From a candidate division LCP-89 bacterium B3_LCP (GTDB lineage Bacteria; Electryoneota; B3-LCP), in assembly GCA_005223185.1 (NCBI GenBank), contig NJBN01000013.1, positions 21,148 to 85,147 of the forward strand: a DNA stretch of 64,000 nt, in the 5' to 3' direction. The notes under the pieces were generated by a model. The model saw only the letters and a list, made by a program, of their open reading frames with translations. It was not told the origin of the DNA and ran no database searches. Each line of letters begins with the position of its first letter. Within the stretch, counting starts at the first letter, position 1. A program made the translations under genes and the position numbers. Of the stretch, positions 44,140-52,728 are shown one piece after another.

Positions 44140-47100
44140 TTAATATTCTGCACCAAGTGAAAAATAGTAACGAGGTTTGTCAGTTCTATCCCAGTAAGTC
44201 CGCCAGGCGACGTCCCAGCGGAGCAGGAATATGCCTAAATTGATTCTGGCGCCAAAACCGTAACCCATCATGATATCATCAAGAGTGACGTCACCATTTG
44301 CGTTGCGATCGGTGCCACGGAAGTTATCTTCATACCAGGCGCTGGCGGTATCTAAGAAAAGTGCGCCGCGAATGTTGGTAAAATGCATGGGAAGGGGCCA
44401 GCCCAGTAACATCTGCTTGATCAGAGGATAGCGGAATTCCAAATTTATGAGGGCGTATCTGGTTCCTTCAGCAGAGTAGTAATCACCACCTCTGAAGGGA
44501 GTGATGAAGTTGGAGAAATAGATGTCTTCTATGCTGCCCTCAATTTCTCCCTGGTAACGCCTGTTTATCCAATTACGTTCACCGCCCACGAAAAACCTCA
44601 TGGGATTGGATCCTTCGGAAAACCCGGCTGTACCTCTCATTGCCAGAGTATAACCGTTAGCGATTTTCAGATAACGCCGCGCATCCACTACGAGAGTTTG
44701 AAATTCTATACCCCAGCTCGGGGATCCTTTAAGCGTTATGTAATCTTCCAGGTCAGGACTGGCGTAGAATGAAACCCTAGCCCGTGACCCGTTGACCGGA
44801 CCGGTAGAACCCCAGAGGATGGTATCGTGGACATAGGACAATCCCGGCATCACCACCCTGCGCTTCTCCTCGTAGTTATATTGGTTGTAAAGCCAGTCGT
44901 AATTATCCCTCTCTATGCCGAATATATTCAGGCTGGCTTCCAGACGAGAATATTTTGAAAGCGGGTAATCAGCGTAAAAATCCAACCCGAAGTCCTTATC
45001 CCGGTAGTATTCATATTCGCCCTTCTCCTCATTGTACACGTAGAAGAAGAAAGCTCTGTGGTGAACTCCTAAACCGTAGTCTATGCGTTTGGGAAGGTAC
45101 AGATAGAGAACGTCTATATTGGCATTCTCAAGATCAGAATATACATTCAAACCCACATATATCTGATTATTTCCCAGTATATCACTGAAGAGCAGCAGAC
45201 CCATCGCCTGTAAACCGAAGAAGGTAGAATATGCTGCTGAAGCATAGACTATATCAGGGGAGAAACGTATTTTATAATCGTTTATCTTATATTCACCACC
45301 AGGCATCAAGTAATCGGAAGAATCTAAGAAAACCTTCTCCGTCTCCCGTAAGGATCGATAGCGATCATCAAAGATAATCCGACCCATAGACCCTTTACTG
45401 GAAGGTATCCCTAAATCGGTTTGTTCGCCTGTTGCTGTTGCATCAGGTTTCTCTGTTTTCAACGGTTCTGTTGTCGAATAATCCAGAGTTGCCAGCGGTT
45501 GGGAATAATCTCGTTTTAAGGATGGATCGAAGGGATCACGGAGGTAATAGATGTCATAACCGGCGTCAAAAAAACTGGCGAAAGCAACCCCTCCAACCTG
45601 AGACCAGGTTGGCTGAAAGCAGCCAGTCAGCAAATTCGTTATGGCGCCGCATTCGCCTGTTGAAAGATCATGCAGGTACAGATTGTAAACTCCATCCCTA
45701 TCACTAATATATGAGAGAACCTCTTCCCGGGAAGACCATTTGGGAGTGCGCTCCTTAGCAGGTGTTTCGGTTATGCGTTTGATTGAGCCTGTCTCATATT
45801 CCACCAGGTAAACGTCGCTCTGGTGGTAATCAAAGTGGGATATGTTGAAGTTGTCAGATGGGCTTTTCAGGTAATCACCGCGATCGCTAATGAAAGCTAT
45901 GTGTTCACCATCGGGAGACCAGGCGGGATCGAGATCGCTGAAAATGTCATCGGTGATCTGTCTGATTTCCCCCGTTTCCAGCATCACAGAATAAATATCG
46001 GACTGCCCGTTTTTCATGCCGATAAAAGCGATATTCGCACCATTCGGTGAATAAACCGGGGAGAAAATGCCATCTAAGTCAAAGCGCATGGTGCGCACAA
46101 CTTCAGATTCTTCTACATTTAAAATATGCAGCGCGTCAGATTTGCCCGCTTTCGAAGCGAATACCAGGAACTCGCCATCGGGAGACCACGACAGCCCGGG
46201 TCGCAGCCAGTGAAGTTCTTCAAATTTGGCACTTGTCTGTCCGGAAAGCAATTTCCGTATGATCTTCCCATCCACCACGGAAAGCAAGTATATATCGAAG
46301 TAATCACTTCTATCGGATAAGAAAGCAAGCTTATCGCCGTCTGGTGAAAGAGCAGGTGAATTGTTTATGAAGTTTTTATCCTTGATGTGATCTGTCAGCT
46401 TTTGCGCTATATCTTCCGGTTCCTGCAGTTTGGAAACCGTGGGCCAATACTTGCCTTTCAACCATTTATGCCAGCGTTTTGACAGGTCTTCAATACTAAG
46501 TCCGATGGCAAGCTTAAAGCCGCGTTCGATGTCTCTGGCAGTCTTTATCTGATGCAGCAGTTCAGCTATCTTCTGTTCGCCATATCTTTCAGAAATATAA
46601 TGCAGAACAGATTGACCACCTTTGTAATTGAGAAAACCACCCATGTACTGAATCGGCGGAATATATCCATTGATAGCGCCATCCCGCATAAACAGGTCGG
46701 AATCTGTATCCCATCCATGCCGGGATTCATATTCAGCCAGTCCTTCTACGAACCACAGTGGCAGCGGTAAACGCGAGAGGGAAGATATTATAGAGCCGAT
46801 ACCGCCTCCATAAATCATCTCCATCATAACCGCATGAGTCAGCTCATGATGAGTGACATGTCTAAGCTGTTCATAGGAACCTTCATAAGGAATTACTATG
46901 CGGTTTTTATAAAATTCTGTGAACCCGCCAACTCCTTCTTCCGGCGAGGAAAAGGTAACATTGGTTCCTTCGAAGGCATTGTGGGAGGGATAGGTTATTA
47001 TAACAATACGTTCCTGCAGTTCGTAATTGAACGATTTGGATATCTGCAAGTAGGAGTCTTCTGCGGTTTCAGCAACGAATTCAGCGATAATATAGCCATT

Positions 47101-47268
47101 CTGATAGAAATAAACGTCAAAATGTTCGCTCTGAATGTAACTCCATTCCTGAGAAAAGTACTGAACTTTATTCTTGCCAAAACCCTGTGCCTGAGTGTCG
47201 ATCGGCAAGAGGCTAAAGATCAGAAGCAACATTATGATAACGGAGTTTCTTGTAGCAGGTGATATCAT
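44140..47268 (-). CDS. Outer-membrane fusion: zinc metalloprotease domain, TolB propeller and Omp85-like barrel
   Basis: This 1042-residue protein starts with a signal peptide (ending TQAQG). Residues ~40-270 resemble peptidase MA-like gluzincins: HHELTH (His141, Glu142, His145) and the third ligand Glu175 in WFVEGLAEYES. Residues ~290-590 are WD40/TolB-like propeller repeats (ALSPDGDKLAFLSDRSDYFDIYL, WSPDGEHIAFISDRGD). The rest is a beta-barrel with a surface antigen/BamA-like end (RGALFLDTASAWYED ... GYGFGARINLGIFLLRWDVAW ... YFSLGAEY, ending in an aromatic-rich strand). Such fusions occur in FCB genomes. Lying 18 bases upstream of mlaE, it may act in outer-membrane assembly or lipid traffic. 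The protease activity is predicted, not certain. Confidence 0.85.
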   Translation of the reverse strand: MISPATRNSVIIMLLLIFSLLPIDTQAQGFGKNKVQYFSQEWSYIQSEHFDVYFYQNGYIIAEFVAETAEDSYLQISKSFNYELQERIVIITYPSHNAFEGTNVTFSSPEEGVGGFTEFYKNRIVIPYEGSYEQLRHVTHHELTHAVMMEMIYGGGIGSIISSLSRLPLPLWFVEGLAEYESRHGWDTDSDLFMRDGAINGYIPPIQYMGGFLNYKGGQSVLHYISERYGEQKIAELLHQIKTARDIERGFKLAIGLSIEDLSKRWHKWLKGKYWPTVSKLQEPEDIAQKLTDHIKDKNFINNSPALSPDGDKLAFLSDRSDYFDIYLLSVVDGKIIRKLLSGQTSAKFEELHWLRPGLSWSPDGEFLVFASKAGKSDALHILNVEESEVVRTMRFDLDGIFSPVYSPNGANIAFIGMKNGQSDIYSVMLETGEIRQITDDIFSDLDPAWSPDGEHIAFISDRGDYLKSPSDNFNISHFDYHQSDVYLVEYETGSIKRITETPAKERTPKWSSREEVLSYISDRDGVYNLYLHDLSTGECGAITNLLTGCFQPTWSQVGGVAFASFFDAGYDIYYLRDPFDPSLKRDYSQPLATLDYSTTEPLKTEKPDATATGEQTDLGIPSSKGSMGRIIFDDRYRSLRETEKVFLDSSDYLMPGGEYKINDYKIRFSPDIVYASAAYSTFFGLQAMGLLLFSDILGNNQIYVGLNVYSDLENANIDVLYLYLPKRIDYGLGVHHRAFFFYVYNEEKGEYEYYRDKDFGLDFYADYPLSKYSRLEASLNIFGIERDNYDWLYNQYNYEEKRRVVMPGLSYVHDTILWGSTGPVNGSRARVSFYASPDLEDYITLKGSPSWGIEFQTLVVDARRYLKIANGYTLAMRGTAGFSEGSNPMRFFVGGERNWINRRYQGEIEGSIEDIYFSNFITPFRGGDYYSAEGTRYALINLEFRYPLIKQMLLGWPLPMHFTNIRGALFLDTASAWYEDNFRGTDRNANGDVTLDDIMMGYGFGARINLGIFLLRWDVAWRTYWDRTDKPRYYFSLGAEY

Positions 47269-47280
47269 CGTTAGTCCATT

Positions 47281-48546
47281 CTATGTATAAGCATGCTGCC
47301 CACCGAAAAAGTAGTTTCCAAAGAAACTTAAGATTACCATCAGAAAACCGAATACCGACAAAATTGCAGCTTTGGATCCTTTCCACTGGCGATTGTATCT
47401 GGCGTGTAGAAATCCGGAGTAGAATAGCCAAATAATCAGCGCTCCTACCTCTTTAGGATCCCAGCTCCAGAAAGAACCCCAGGCTTGTTCCGCCCATATC
47501 GCTCCCGCGAACAGTGCACCAATGGTATAGAGGGGATAGCCCAGAGCAATCGCTTTGTAGTTAATCTCATCTAAGAGTTCCGGATTGAAATCAATCTTAT
47601 CGATAACTTTCTGTTTCATCCTGTTGACAAACCAGAAATTGAGGAAAAAAATGGGCCAGAGCAAAACCAAGATTACGCCGAAAAATTCAAATATGCGCAA
47701 GGGACTTCGCTCTGTGATGGTGAAAATCCCCGCTTTGTTGAGCAATCCGCTGATCAAACCCGCCAGAAGCAGGGATGAAGCAGTTACCGCGAAGAGGTTG
47801 GAACCGAAGCGGCTGTCATCAGCCTTGCCGATGCGCTTATTGTACAGCAGGCTTAACAACAGGGCGCCTACCGGCAAGCCAATTCCCAGAGAGATTGCCA
47901 GAGAGCCAGAGTTCCCATATTGACCGCCCAAAATATTTATAACCATTACTGAAGGGGGATTGACGCCCATTATGACAAGAATAAGGTGGAGTATCAGAGG
48001 GAAACATAAGAAAGTAAACAGCCACCATAGCAAACTGCTGCGAACTATGCCGTCGTCATCGCTGCCTTTATGGACTTTCATGAGATAGATAAAACTGACT
48101 GCACAGGCTACTGCAAAGGCTCCGGAACCTAACGCCGCTAAGGTTACGTGTATGGTGATCCAGTAGCTTTGCAACGCCGGCATGAGCATCTGGCTGACCT
48201 GTTTTGGTAGCATCGATGCGGTAACCATCAGCATGAATACCAAAGGCGATATGAAACTGCCCATCAGGGGTCGCTTGTATCGCCATATCAAGAGCAGGAG
48301 GATCAGGACCGCCATCCAGCTCATCAGGGACATGTATTCGTACATGTTGGAAAGCGGAACGTGCTCTGAAGTCGCCCACCTCACGATGATAGCGACCGTT
48401 TGCGGAACCAGCCCCAACGCCATTAGAGCAGTGGCAAAACGGTAAACCCCGTCTTTCCTGAAGGGTACATAGAGAGAGAAGACTATAAATCCACCGAAAT
48501 AGAAGATAAAAGCAAGGTAAAAAAGCTTTACGTCAAGGGTTGCCAT
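47281..48546 (-). CDS. ccsB: Cytochrome c assembly protein CcsB/ResC (System II)
   Basis: This 421-residue membrane protein has about ten helices and the heme-handling motif WGSFWSWDPKEVGALIIWL, the WWD-like signature of CcmF/CcmC/CcsA-type proteins, followed by a conserved His (LHARY). Conserved periplasmic histidines occur at TSEHVPLSNMYEY and ITIHVTLAALG. It takes part in attaching heme to c-type cytochromes. Only this component is present here; a ResB partner is not seen next to it. The next gene begins 12 bases after its stop. Confidence 0.85.
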   Translation of the reverse strand: MATLDVKLFYLAFIFYFGGFIVFSLYVPFRKDGVYRFATALMALGLVPQTVAIIVRWATSEHVPLSNMYEYMSLMSWMAVLILLLLIWRYKRPLMGSFISPLVFMLMVTASMLPKQVSQMLMPALQSYWITIHVTLAALGSGAFAVACAVSFIYLMKVHKGSDDDGIVRSSLLWWLFTFLCFPLILHLILVIMGVNPPSVMVINILGGQYGNSGSLAISLGIGLPVGALLLSLLYNKRIGKADDSRFGSNLFAVTASSLLLAGLISGLLNKAGIFTITERSPLRIFEFFGVILVLLWPIFFLNFWFVNRMKQKVIDKIDFNPELLDEINYKAIALGYPLYTIGALFAGAIWAEQAWGSFWSWDPKEVGALIIWLFYSGFLHARYNRQWKGSKAAILSVFGFLMVILSFFGNYFFGGQHAYT

Positions 48547-48633
48547 GTATCATCCTTTTTAATTACGCTTTCTGTTGTGGGCTGCCTTAGTTTCAGCCAT
48601 ACCTATTCTACCATAACCCAAATTAACAGTTCC

Positions 48634-49044
48634 CTATTCACCGATTGCTTTAACGATCAGCCGTTTTGGTCGCCTTCCGTCGAATTCAGCATAATATATC
48701 TGCTGCCAGGGACCGAAATCAAGGCGCCCGTCGGTTATGGGAACTATCACCTGATGTCCCACCAACAGGTTCTTCAGATGCGCGTCACCATTTGTCTCAC
48801 CGGTGCGATGGTGCCGGTAATCAGCGAAGGGAGCTAATTCTTCCAGCCACTCATCTATGTCTTCCAAAATACCGCTTTCTGCATCATTGATCCAGACGCC
48901 AGCCGTGATGTGCATCGCTGAAACCAGTACCATGCCTTCCTTGATTCCACTTTTACACAGAACTTCTTCAACTTCGCTGGTTATATTGATGAACTGCCTT
49001 TTCACAGGCGTATTGAAGGTGAGGTATTCTGTCTGGCTTTTCAT
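48634..49044 (-). CDS. YjbQ/UPF0047 family protein (secondary thiamine-phosphate synthase-like)
   Basis: This 136-residue protein contains the family's signature blocks: TVNIT-like [49 protein letters not shown] and [33 protein letters not shown] (as motifs). The histidine and aspartate positions that form the proposed metal or active site are kept. Members weakly complement thiamine-phosphate synthase, but their true role is unsettled. The length is normal for the family. It lies 87 bases upstream of ccsB on the same strand. Confidence 0.9.
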   Translation of the reverse strand: MKSQTEYLTFNTPVKRQFINITSEVEEVLCKSGIKEGMVLVSAMHITAGVWINDAESGILEDIDEWLEELAPFADYRHHRTGETNGDAHLKNLLVGHQVIVPITDGRLDFGPWQQIYYAEFDGRRPKRLIVKAIGE

Positions 49045-49169
49045 TTTTTTACCGTCTTACTAAGGTCCGAAAATTGTAATTATCGAATATTATACGAAAC
49101 TTCCACTTAAAACGCAATTGATTTCAATCTGAATTATCCCAAGCTGCTTTGTTTGGCGAAATCTGGAAT

Positions 49170-49199
49170 AAAAAACCCCGCACCGTTTAAGCCGGGGTA
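49170..49199 (-). terminator. Intrinsic terminator after the nucleosidase gene
   Basis: On the minus strand ACCCCG-gcttaaacggtg-CGGGGT is followed by TTTTTAT, about 40 bases after the stop at 49240. Confidence 0.7.
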
Positions 49200-49239
49200 A
49201 ACCAGTTCATACTTTTTGCATTCGAGAAGTTCAAATAAT

Positions 49240-49890
49240 TCATGCTGCCTTGAGAAATTCTAAGAATCCGTACATCAATTTACCCAAAGAGCGGTTCACA
49301 TGGGGGAGGTTTTTCCAGAATTCGAGGCGACTCATAGCAGTGGCGCGGTCGGAAATCATCTTTAAGGCAGTGAAAGGTATCCTTTTGTGGTTTGCTATTT
49401 CAGCGAGGGCGTAGGTTTCCATATCCACAGCCCCAACTTGGAACTGCTTGGCAAGTCGCATTCTCTGGGATTTCTTCACAACGGGATCAGGCGAAGTCAG
49501 TAAGCGTCCACGGCAAAATGTCATCTCCTGTTCGGTTAAAAAAGCATTAATTGCTTCCGTCATCTGAATGTTCGTCTGCAATAACCGGTCATTTTGTACG
49601 CTCACTACTTCGTCAGCCAGGTAAACGTCACCAACGCTTAATTTTGCGTCTATCATGCCGGCAGAACCGAAATTTATGATACAATCAATCTGATAGGTTT
49701 TGAGCAATGCGGTTATTGCCCCGCGGGCTGTCTCCGGCCCGATTCCGGTTTCTAAGAGAATAACCTGGTTGTTCCCATTTTCCCAGATATAATGCTGCCA
49801 TGACTCTAAAGGCAATTTCCGTACTCGCCCCATGTAGCGTCTGAAGGTCGAAAATTCCATTGCATGTGCAGCGGCAATAGCAATGTTCAT
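49240..49890 (-). CDS. MTA/SAH (or futalosine) nucleosidase family protein
   Basis: This 216-residue phosphorylase-superfamily enzyme begins IAIAAAHAMEFSTF, where Glu corresponds to the catalytic Glu12 of MTA/SAH nucleosidase. It also shows IINFGSAGMIDAKLSVGDV (nucleoside site), AVDMETYALAEIA (ribose site MET/E) and MISDRA, which holds the catalytic Asp. The overall pattern fits hydrolytic nucleosidases that cleave methylthioadenosine or S-adenosylhomocysteine; the futalosine hydrolases of menaquinone synthesis are close relatives and cannot be excluded. It ends with its own terminator and follows a DUF362 gene by 45 bases. Confidence 0.83.
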   Translation of the reverse strand: MNIAIAAAHAMEFSTFRRYMGRVRKLPLESWQHYIWENGNNQVILLETGIGPETARGAITALLKTYQIDCIINFGSAGMIDAKLSVGDVYLADEVVSVQNDRLLQTNIQMTEAINAFLTEQEMTFCRGRLLTSPDPVVKKSQRMRLAKQFQVGAVDMETYALAEIANHKRIPFTALKMISDRATAMSRLEFWKNLPHVNRSLGKLMYGFLEFLKAA

Positions 49891-49935
49891 GTTACTCTCC
49901 CTAATTTGGTGATAGTCCTAAATACGCGAGACAGC

Positions 49936-50889
49936 TCATGAGATAGTTACAATTTCATAGTCTGGATTTCCCAATTTGCTCTGGTTGGCAATATCGAAGT
50001 AAGCTTTGCAATCAATGTTGGGATAAATTGGCGTAACCTTGTTCCCACCGGCCACAGCTCCGTCCGTCCCATCTAATTTAGACCCCGGATATCCCGGTGC
50101 GGCAGTTATCAGGTCATAGCTTGCCTGATCTAATCCATTCGGATCGGTTCCGGCTAAGATCCCCAGGTCCGGTACGATGGGGACATCTGATTTATTCCAG
50201 CAATCACAATCCGGAGTAACGTCCAATAATAGATTAATTCCGAAGAACTTTTTCTCAAAACCGGAAAGCACTGCTTTAGCGACGTCCATCGTTGCCTGGT
50301 ATTGCCCGACCAGGCGCGGTTTAGTCGTTCTGATATCGTGCATGGCTGTTTTTGTCGGTATATCTGCGCAGCCCATGGCAACGTTCTTAATCGAAGCGCC
50401 TAACGGGTATTGCAGATGTAAAGTAACGTGAGCCAATGAAATCAACACGTCAGCATCATATATTTCCTGTGCAATTCCCACTTCCTGCAGGCGCTTAGCG
50501 CCAGGCACTTTAACTTTGACGGAAAGGTCAGTCATTCCACCGGCTATTATCAAAGGACAGCCTAAAACCTCTGAAGTGAAGCCATGGCGTTTGGCTGCAA
50601 GGTAGTAATCCCAGGCATGGTGGCGCGGTGATTTGTACAAGACTGCGGTATCGGTAACGAAAGGTTTAGCGCCCAATTCAAGTAGCGCATCAACCACCAT
50701 CACGGGAAAGGCAGGACGTGTGTAGCGCAGGTTGCCCGGTTCGCCGAAATGCATTTTTACGGCAACCAGATCGCCCTGCTTTACTATATCTGCCAGGCCA
50801 GCTTCTTGTAGTAGTTTGGGGAATTTTTGAGCAAGACCGCCTGTGCGGTCCACCTGAGGATGGATGCGGTAAAGTTTAACTTTCGACAT
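49936..50889 (-). CDS. DUF362 family protein
   Basis: This 317-residue protein matches the DUF362 family: VAVKMHFGEPGNLRYTRP near the start, KPFVTDTAVLYKSPRHHA, VLISLAHVTLHLQYPLGASIKNVAMGC in the centre and DCDCW near the end (as motifs). Relatives often carry ferredoxin-like 4Fe-4S motifs; only a small cysteine cluster (CDCW, CADIP) is present here. Proposed roles are redox or radical-related, but no reaction is established. It may be co-transcribed with the nucleosidase gene 45 bases downstream. Confidence 0.82.
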   Translation of the reverse strand: MSKVKLYRIHPQVDRTGGLAQKFPKLLQEAGLADIVKQGDLVAVKMHFGEPGNLRYTRPAFPVMVVDALLELGAKPFVTDTAVLYKSPRHHAWDYYLAAKRHGFTSEVLGCPLIIAGGMTDLSVKVKVPGAKRLQEVGIAQEIYDADVLISLAHVTLHLQYPLGASIKNVAMGCADIPTKTAMHDIRTTKPRLVGQYQATMDVAKAVLSGFEKKFFGINLLLDVTPDCDCWNKSDVPIVPDLGILAGTDPNGLDQASYDLITAAPGYPGSKLDGTDGAVAGGNKVTPIYPNIDCKAYFDIANQSKLGNPDYEIVTIS

Positions 50890-51305
50890 ATGCGGAAACT
50901 CAAGATTGCTCGCCCTTCAGGGAGCGGTAGCTATAAACTTGAGGTAAAACAGCCCTTCCCAAATATCTCGGGCAGATCTTGTAAGAGGCATTACAATAAG
51001 CTGCTAACCATTGCCCATCTTCGAGGGGAGTTCGTTGCAAGCGCAGACAGGTTGATCGTTGGGAAAGATACGGGCAAGCAGGAGGAAACTGGTGTTGCAT
51101 GCAGCCTTTTTTTACCGTGAAGGGCACCATTACCTCAGAAGACGTAGGGTCAAAGATAAGGAATTTTCAAAGGTAATGCAAGCCTTTTTTTAAAGAGTCA
51201 TTCTTACTCCGCAAAAACCTGTGCTCATCGTCACAACGTCCCCTTCGCCATTTGTTTAAATTAGGCACGTAATTCACGACAACAACCAACAACATAGGGG
51301 GAACT
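50890..51305. other. Intergenic region, nothing recognised
   Basis: This is a ~415-base spacer between the divergent DUF362 gene and the next secreted-protein gene. The short open frames across it have no supporting features. It presumably holds both promoters. Confidence 0.4.
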
Positions 51306-52508
51306 ATGAACTTGCCAAAGGTTTGTTCTATCACACTACTCGTTCTAATCCTTGTCGGATTCGCTGCAGTTGCTCAAGCGACGGATGTGTACGGTCAAGT
51401 GCGCATCTGCGATGGTACCTGCTACGGCGGCATTGGCATGGATGGAGTAACAGTACTACTGTATGATATAGCCCATACTGTAGAATATTCCACTGTCACG
51501 GTGACAGATGAGGCATTCCAGTTACAGCATAATTTAGAATCTCCAATGGGAATTTATTACTTCGATAACATTCCTTATCGTGAAGATTATGTCGTCGAAG
51601 TTATTGAACCGATAGGAGTAACAACTGCAGTTGATCCTTCTCAAGGGTCCTGGTGGAATGCCAACCCACGCGAAATTGGCACCAGTTTTTACCGCTGTTT
51701 CCTGATGGACCTGGGAAGCGGTAATTTCGAACCTCGTACAATCGGTTTTTGGAAACACCAGGCGAATGTTTCCGTAAAAGGAAAAGGCAATGCGCAAGTA
51801 CCACCGGAAGAATTCGCAGCTTTGTTGGATCTGGTTTTCGAACACTTCGATGGCGCTGATAATTTCCCCATCGATGGCGTGTCTTCAGTGGTCGGCAATG
51901 CCTTGACTGACCAGGATGCACTGAACACCTTCAAGCTGTCTAACGGTGGATCAGCCGGGATGGTAAATAAAGCCAAGAAACAGCTCCTGGCGCTGCTTCT
52001 CAACGTAGTAGCGGAATACGTGTACGAGTGGGATGTAATAAGTGAAGATGACCGTACCGTATCTGAGGCTATTTCTTTTGGTGCCGATATGATCACCAAT
52101 TCCGGCGCGGCTATCGAAACCGCCAAAGATGCTATGGATTATATCAACAACGGTATCACAGTTCCAGCCGGTTGGATACCTGAATACGGGATGATATACT
52201 ATGGTAATATCTCGGAAACAATTGCGAATAATTTAGACCTTCCGGATAACTTGGTACTGATGAGCAATTATCCCAATCCGTTCAATCCAGAAACGACCAT
52301 CTCCTTCAACCTGCCGCAGGCGGGTAATATCACACTGTCCATCTACAACCTGCAGGGACAGTTGGTCGAAGAGCTCTTGACTGGCAACCAGGAAGCTGGA
52401 CTTCACGGCATAACCTGGAATGCTGCGGGCTATCCATCTGGTACATATATCTACAGCTTATCCAATGATATGGGTAATACAACGGGTAAAATGCTTTTAC
52501 TGAAGTAA
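51306..52508 (+). CDS. Secreted protein with SdrD-like domain, GFWK motif and T9SS domain
   Basis: This 400-residue protein has a signal peptide (ending VAQATD) and a strong GGGGG ribosome site. Residues ~28-140 form an SdrD B-like/Cna-type beta domain (VYGQVRICDGTCYGGIGMDGVTVLLYD, in part). It is followed by RTIGFWKHQ, the start of a domain common in secreted proteins (TxGFWKNH type), whose helical body runs to ~residue 290. The C-terminus is a sorting domain (MSNYPNPFNPETTISF ... GKMLLLK). The function is unknown; it is likely surface-bound or extracellular. A strong terminator follows. Confidence 0.8.
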   Translation: MNLPKVCSITLLVLILVGFAAVAQATDVYGQVRICDGTCYGGIGMDGVTVLLYDIAHTVEYSTVTVTDEAFQLQHNLESPMGIYYFDNIPYREDYVVEVIEPIGVTTAVDPSQGSWWNANPREIGTSFYRCFLMDLGSGNFEPRTIGFWKHQANVSVKGKGNAQVPPEEFAALLDLVFEHFDGADNFPIDGVSSVVGNALTDQDALNTFKLSNGGSAGMVNKAKKQLLALLLNVVAEYVYEWDVISEDDRTVSEAISFGADMITNSGAAIETAKDAMDYINNGITVPAGWIPEYGMIYYGNISETIANNLDLPDNLVLMSNYPNPFNPETTISFNLPQAGNITLSIYNLQGQLVEELLTGNQEAGLHGITWNAAGYPSGTYIYSLSNDMGNTTGKMLLLK

Positions 52509-52532
52509 AATAGACTAAGAACTAAAACTAAG

Positions 52533-52557
52533 GGCGGCGTAATTGCCGCCTTTTTTT
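52533..52557 (+). terminator. Intrinsic terminator
   Basis: GGCGGC-gtaatt-GCCGCC is followed by seven T residues, just after the stop at 52508. Confidence 0.88.
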
Positions 52558-52728
52558 GTTTCACTTTTTTCCCCGCCAGAATAAAATCCCTTGGCAGCTA
52601 CTTATCAATGATGATACGGGGCTTAGGAGCTTTTCTAAGTCCCTATTTTATTGGGTTGGTAGGGATGATTTCCAAATAGGGAAGATTTTAGCTTGTGATA
52701 GCAAGTTAATATTGTTAAATTGTTAGTC

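Noticed and set aside
50900-51130. Minus- and plus-strand frames in the spacer before the SdrD-like gene
   Set aside because: Overlapping frames on both strands without any supporting feature.
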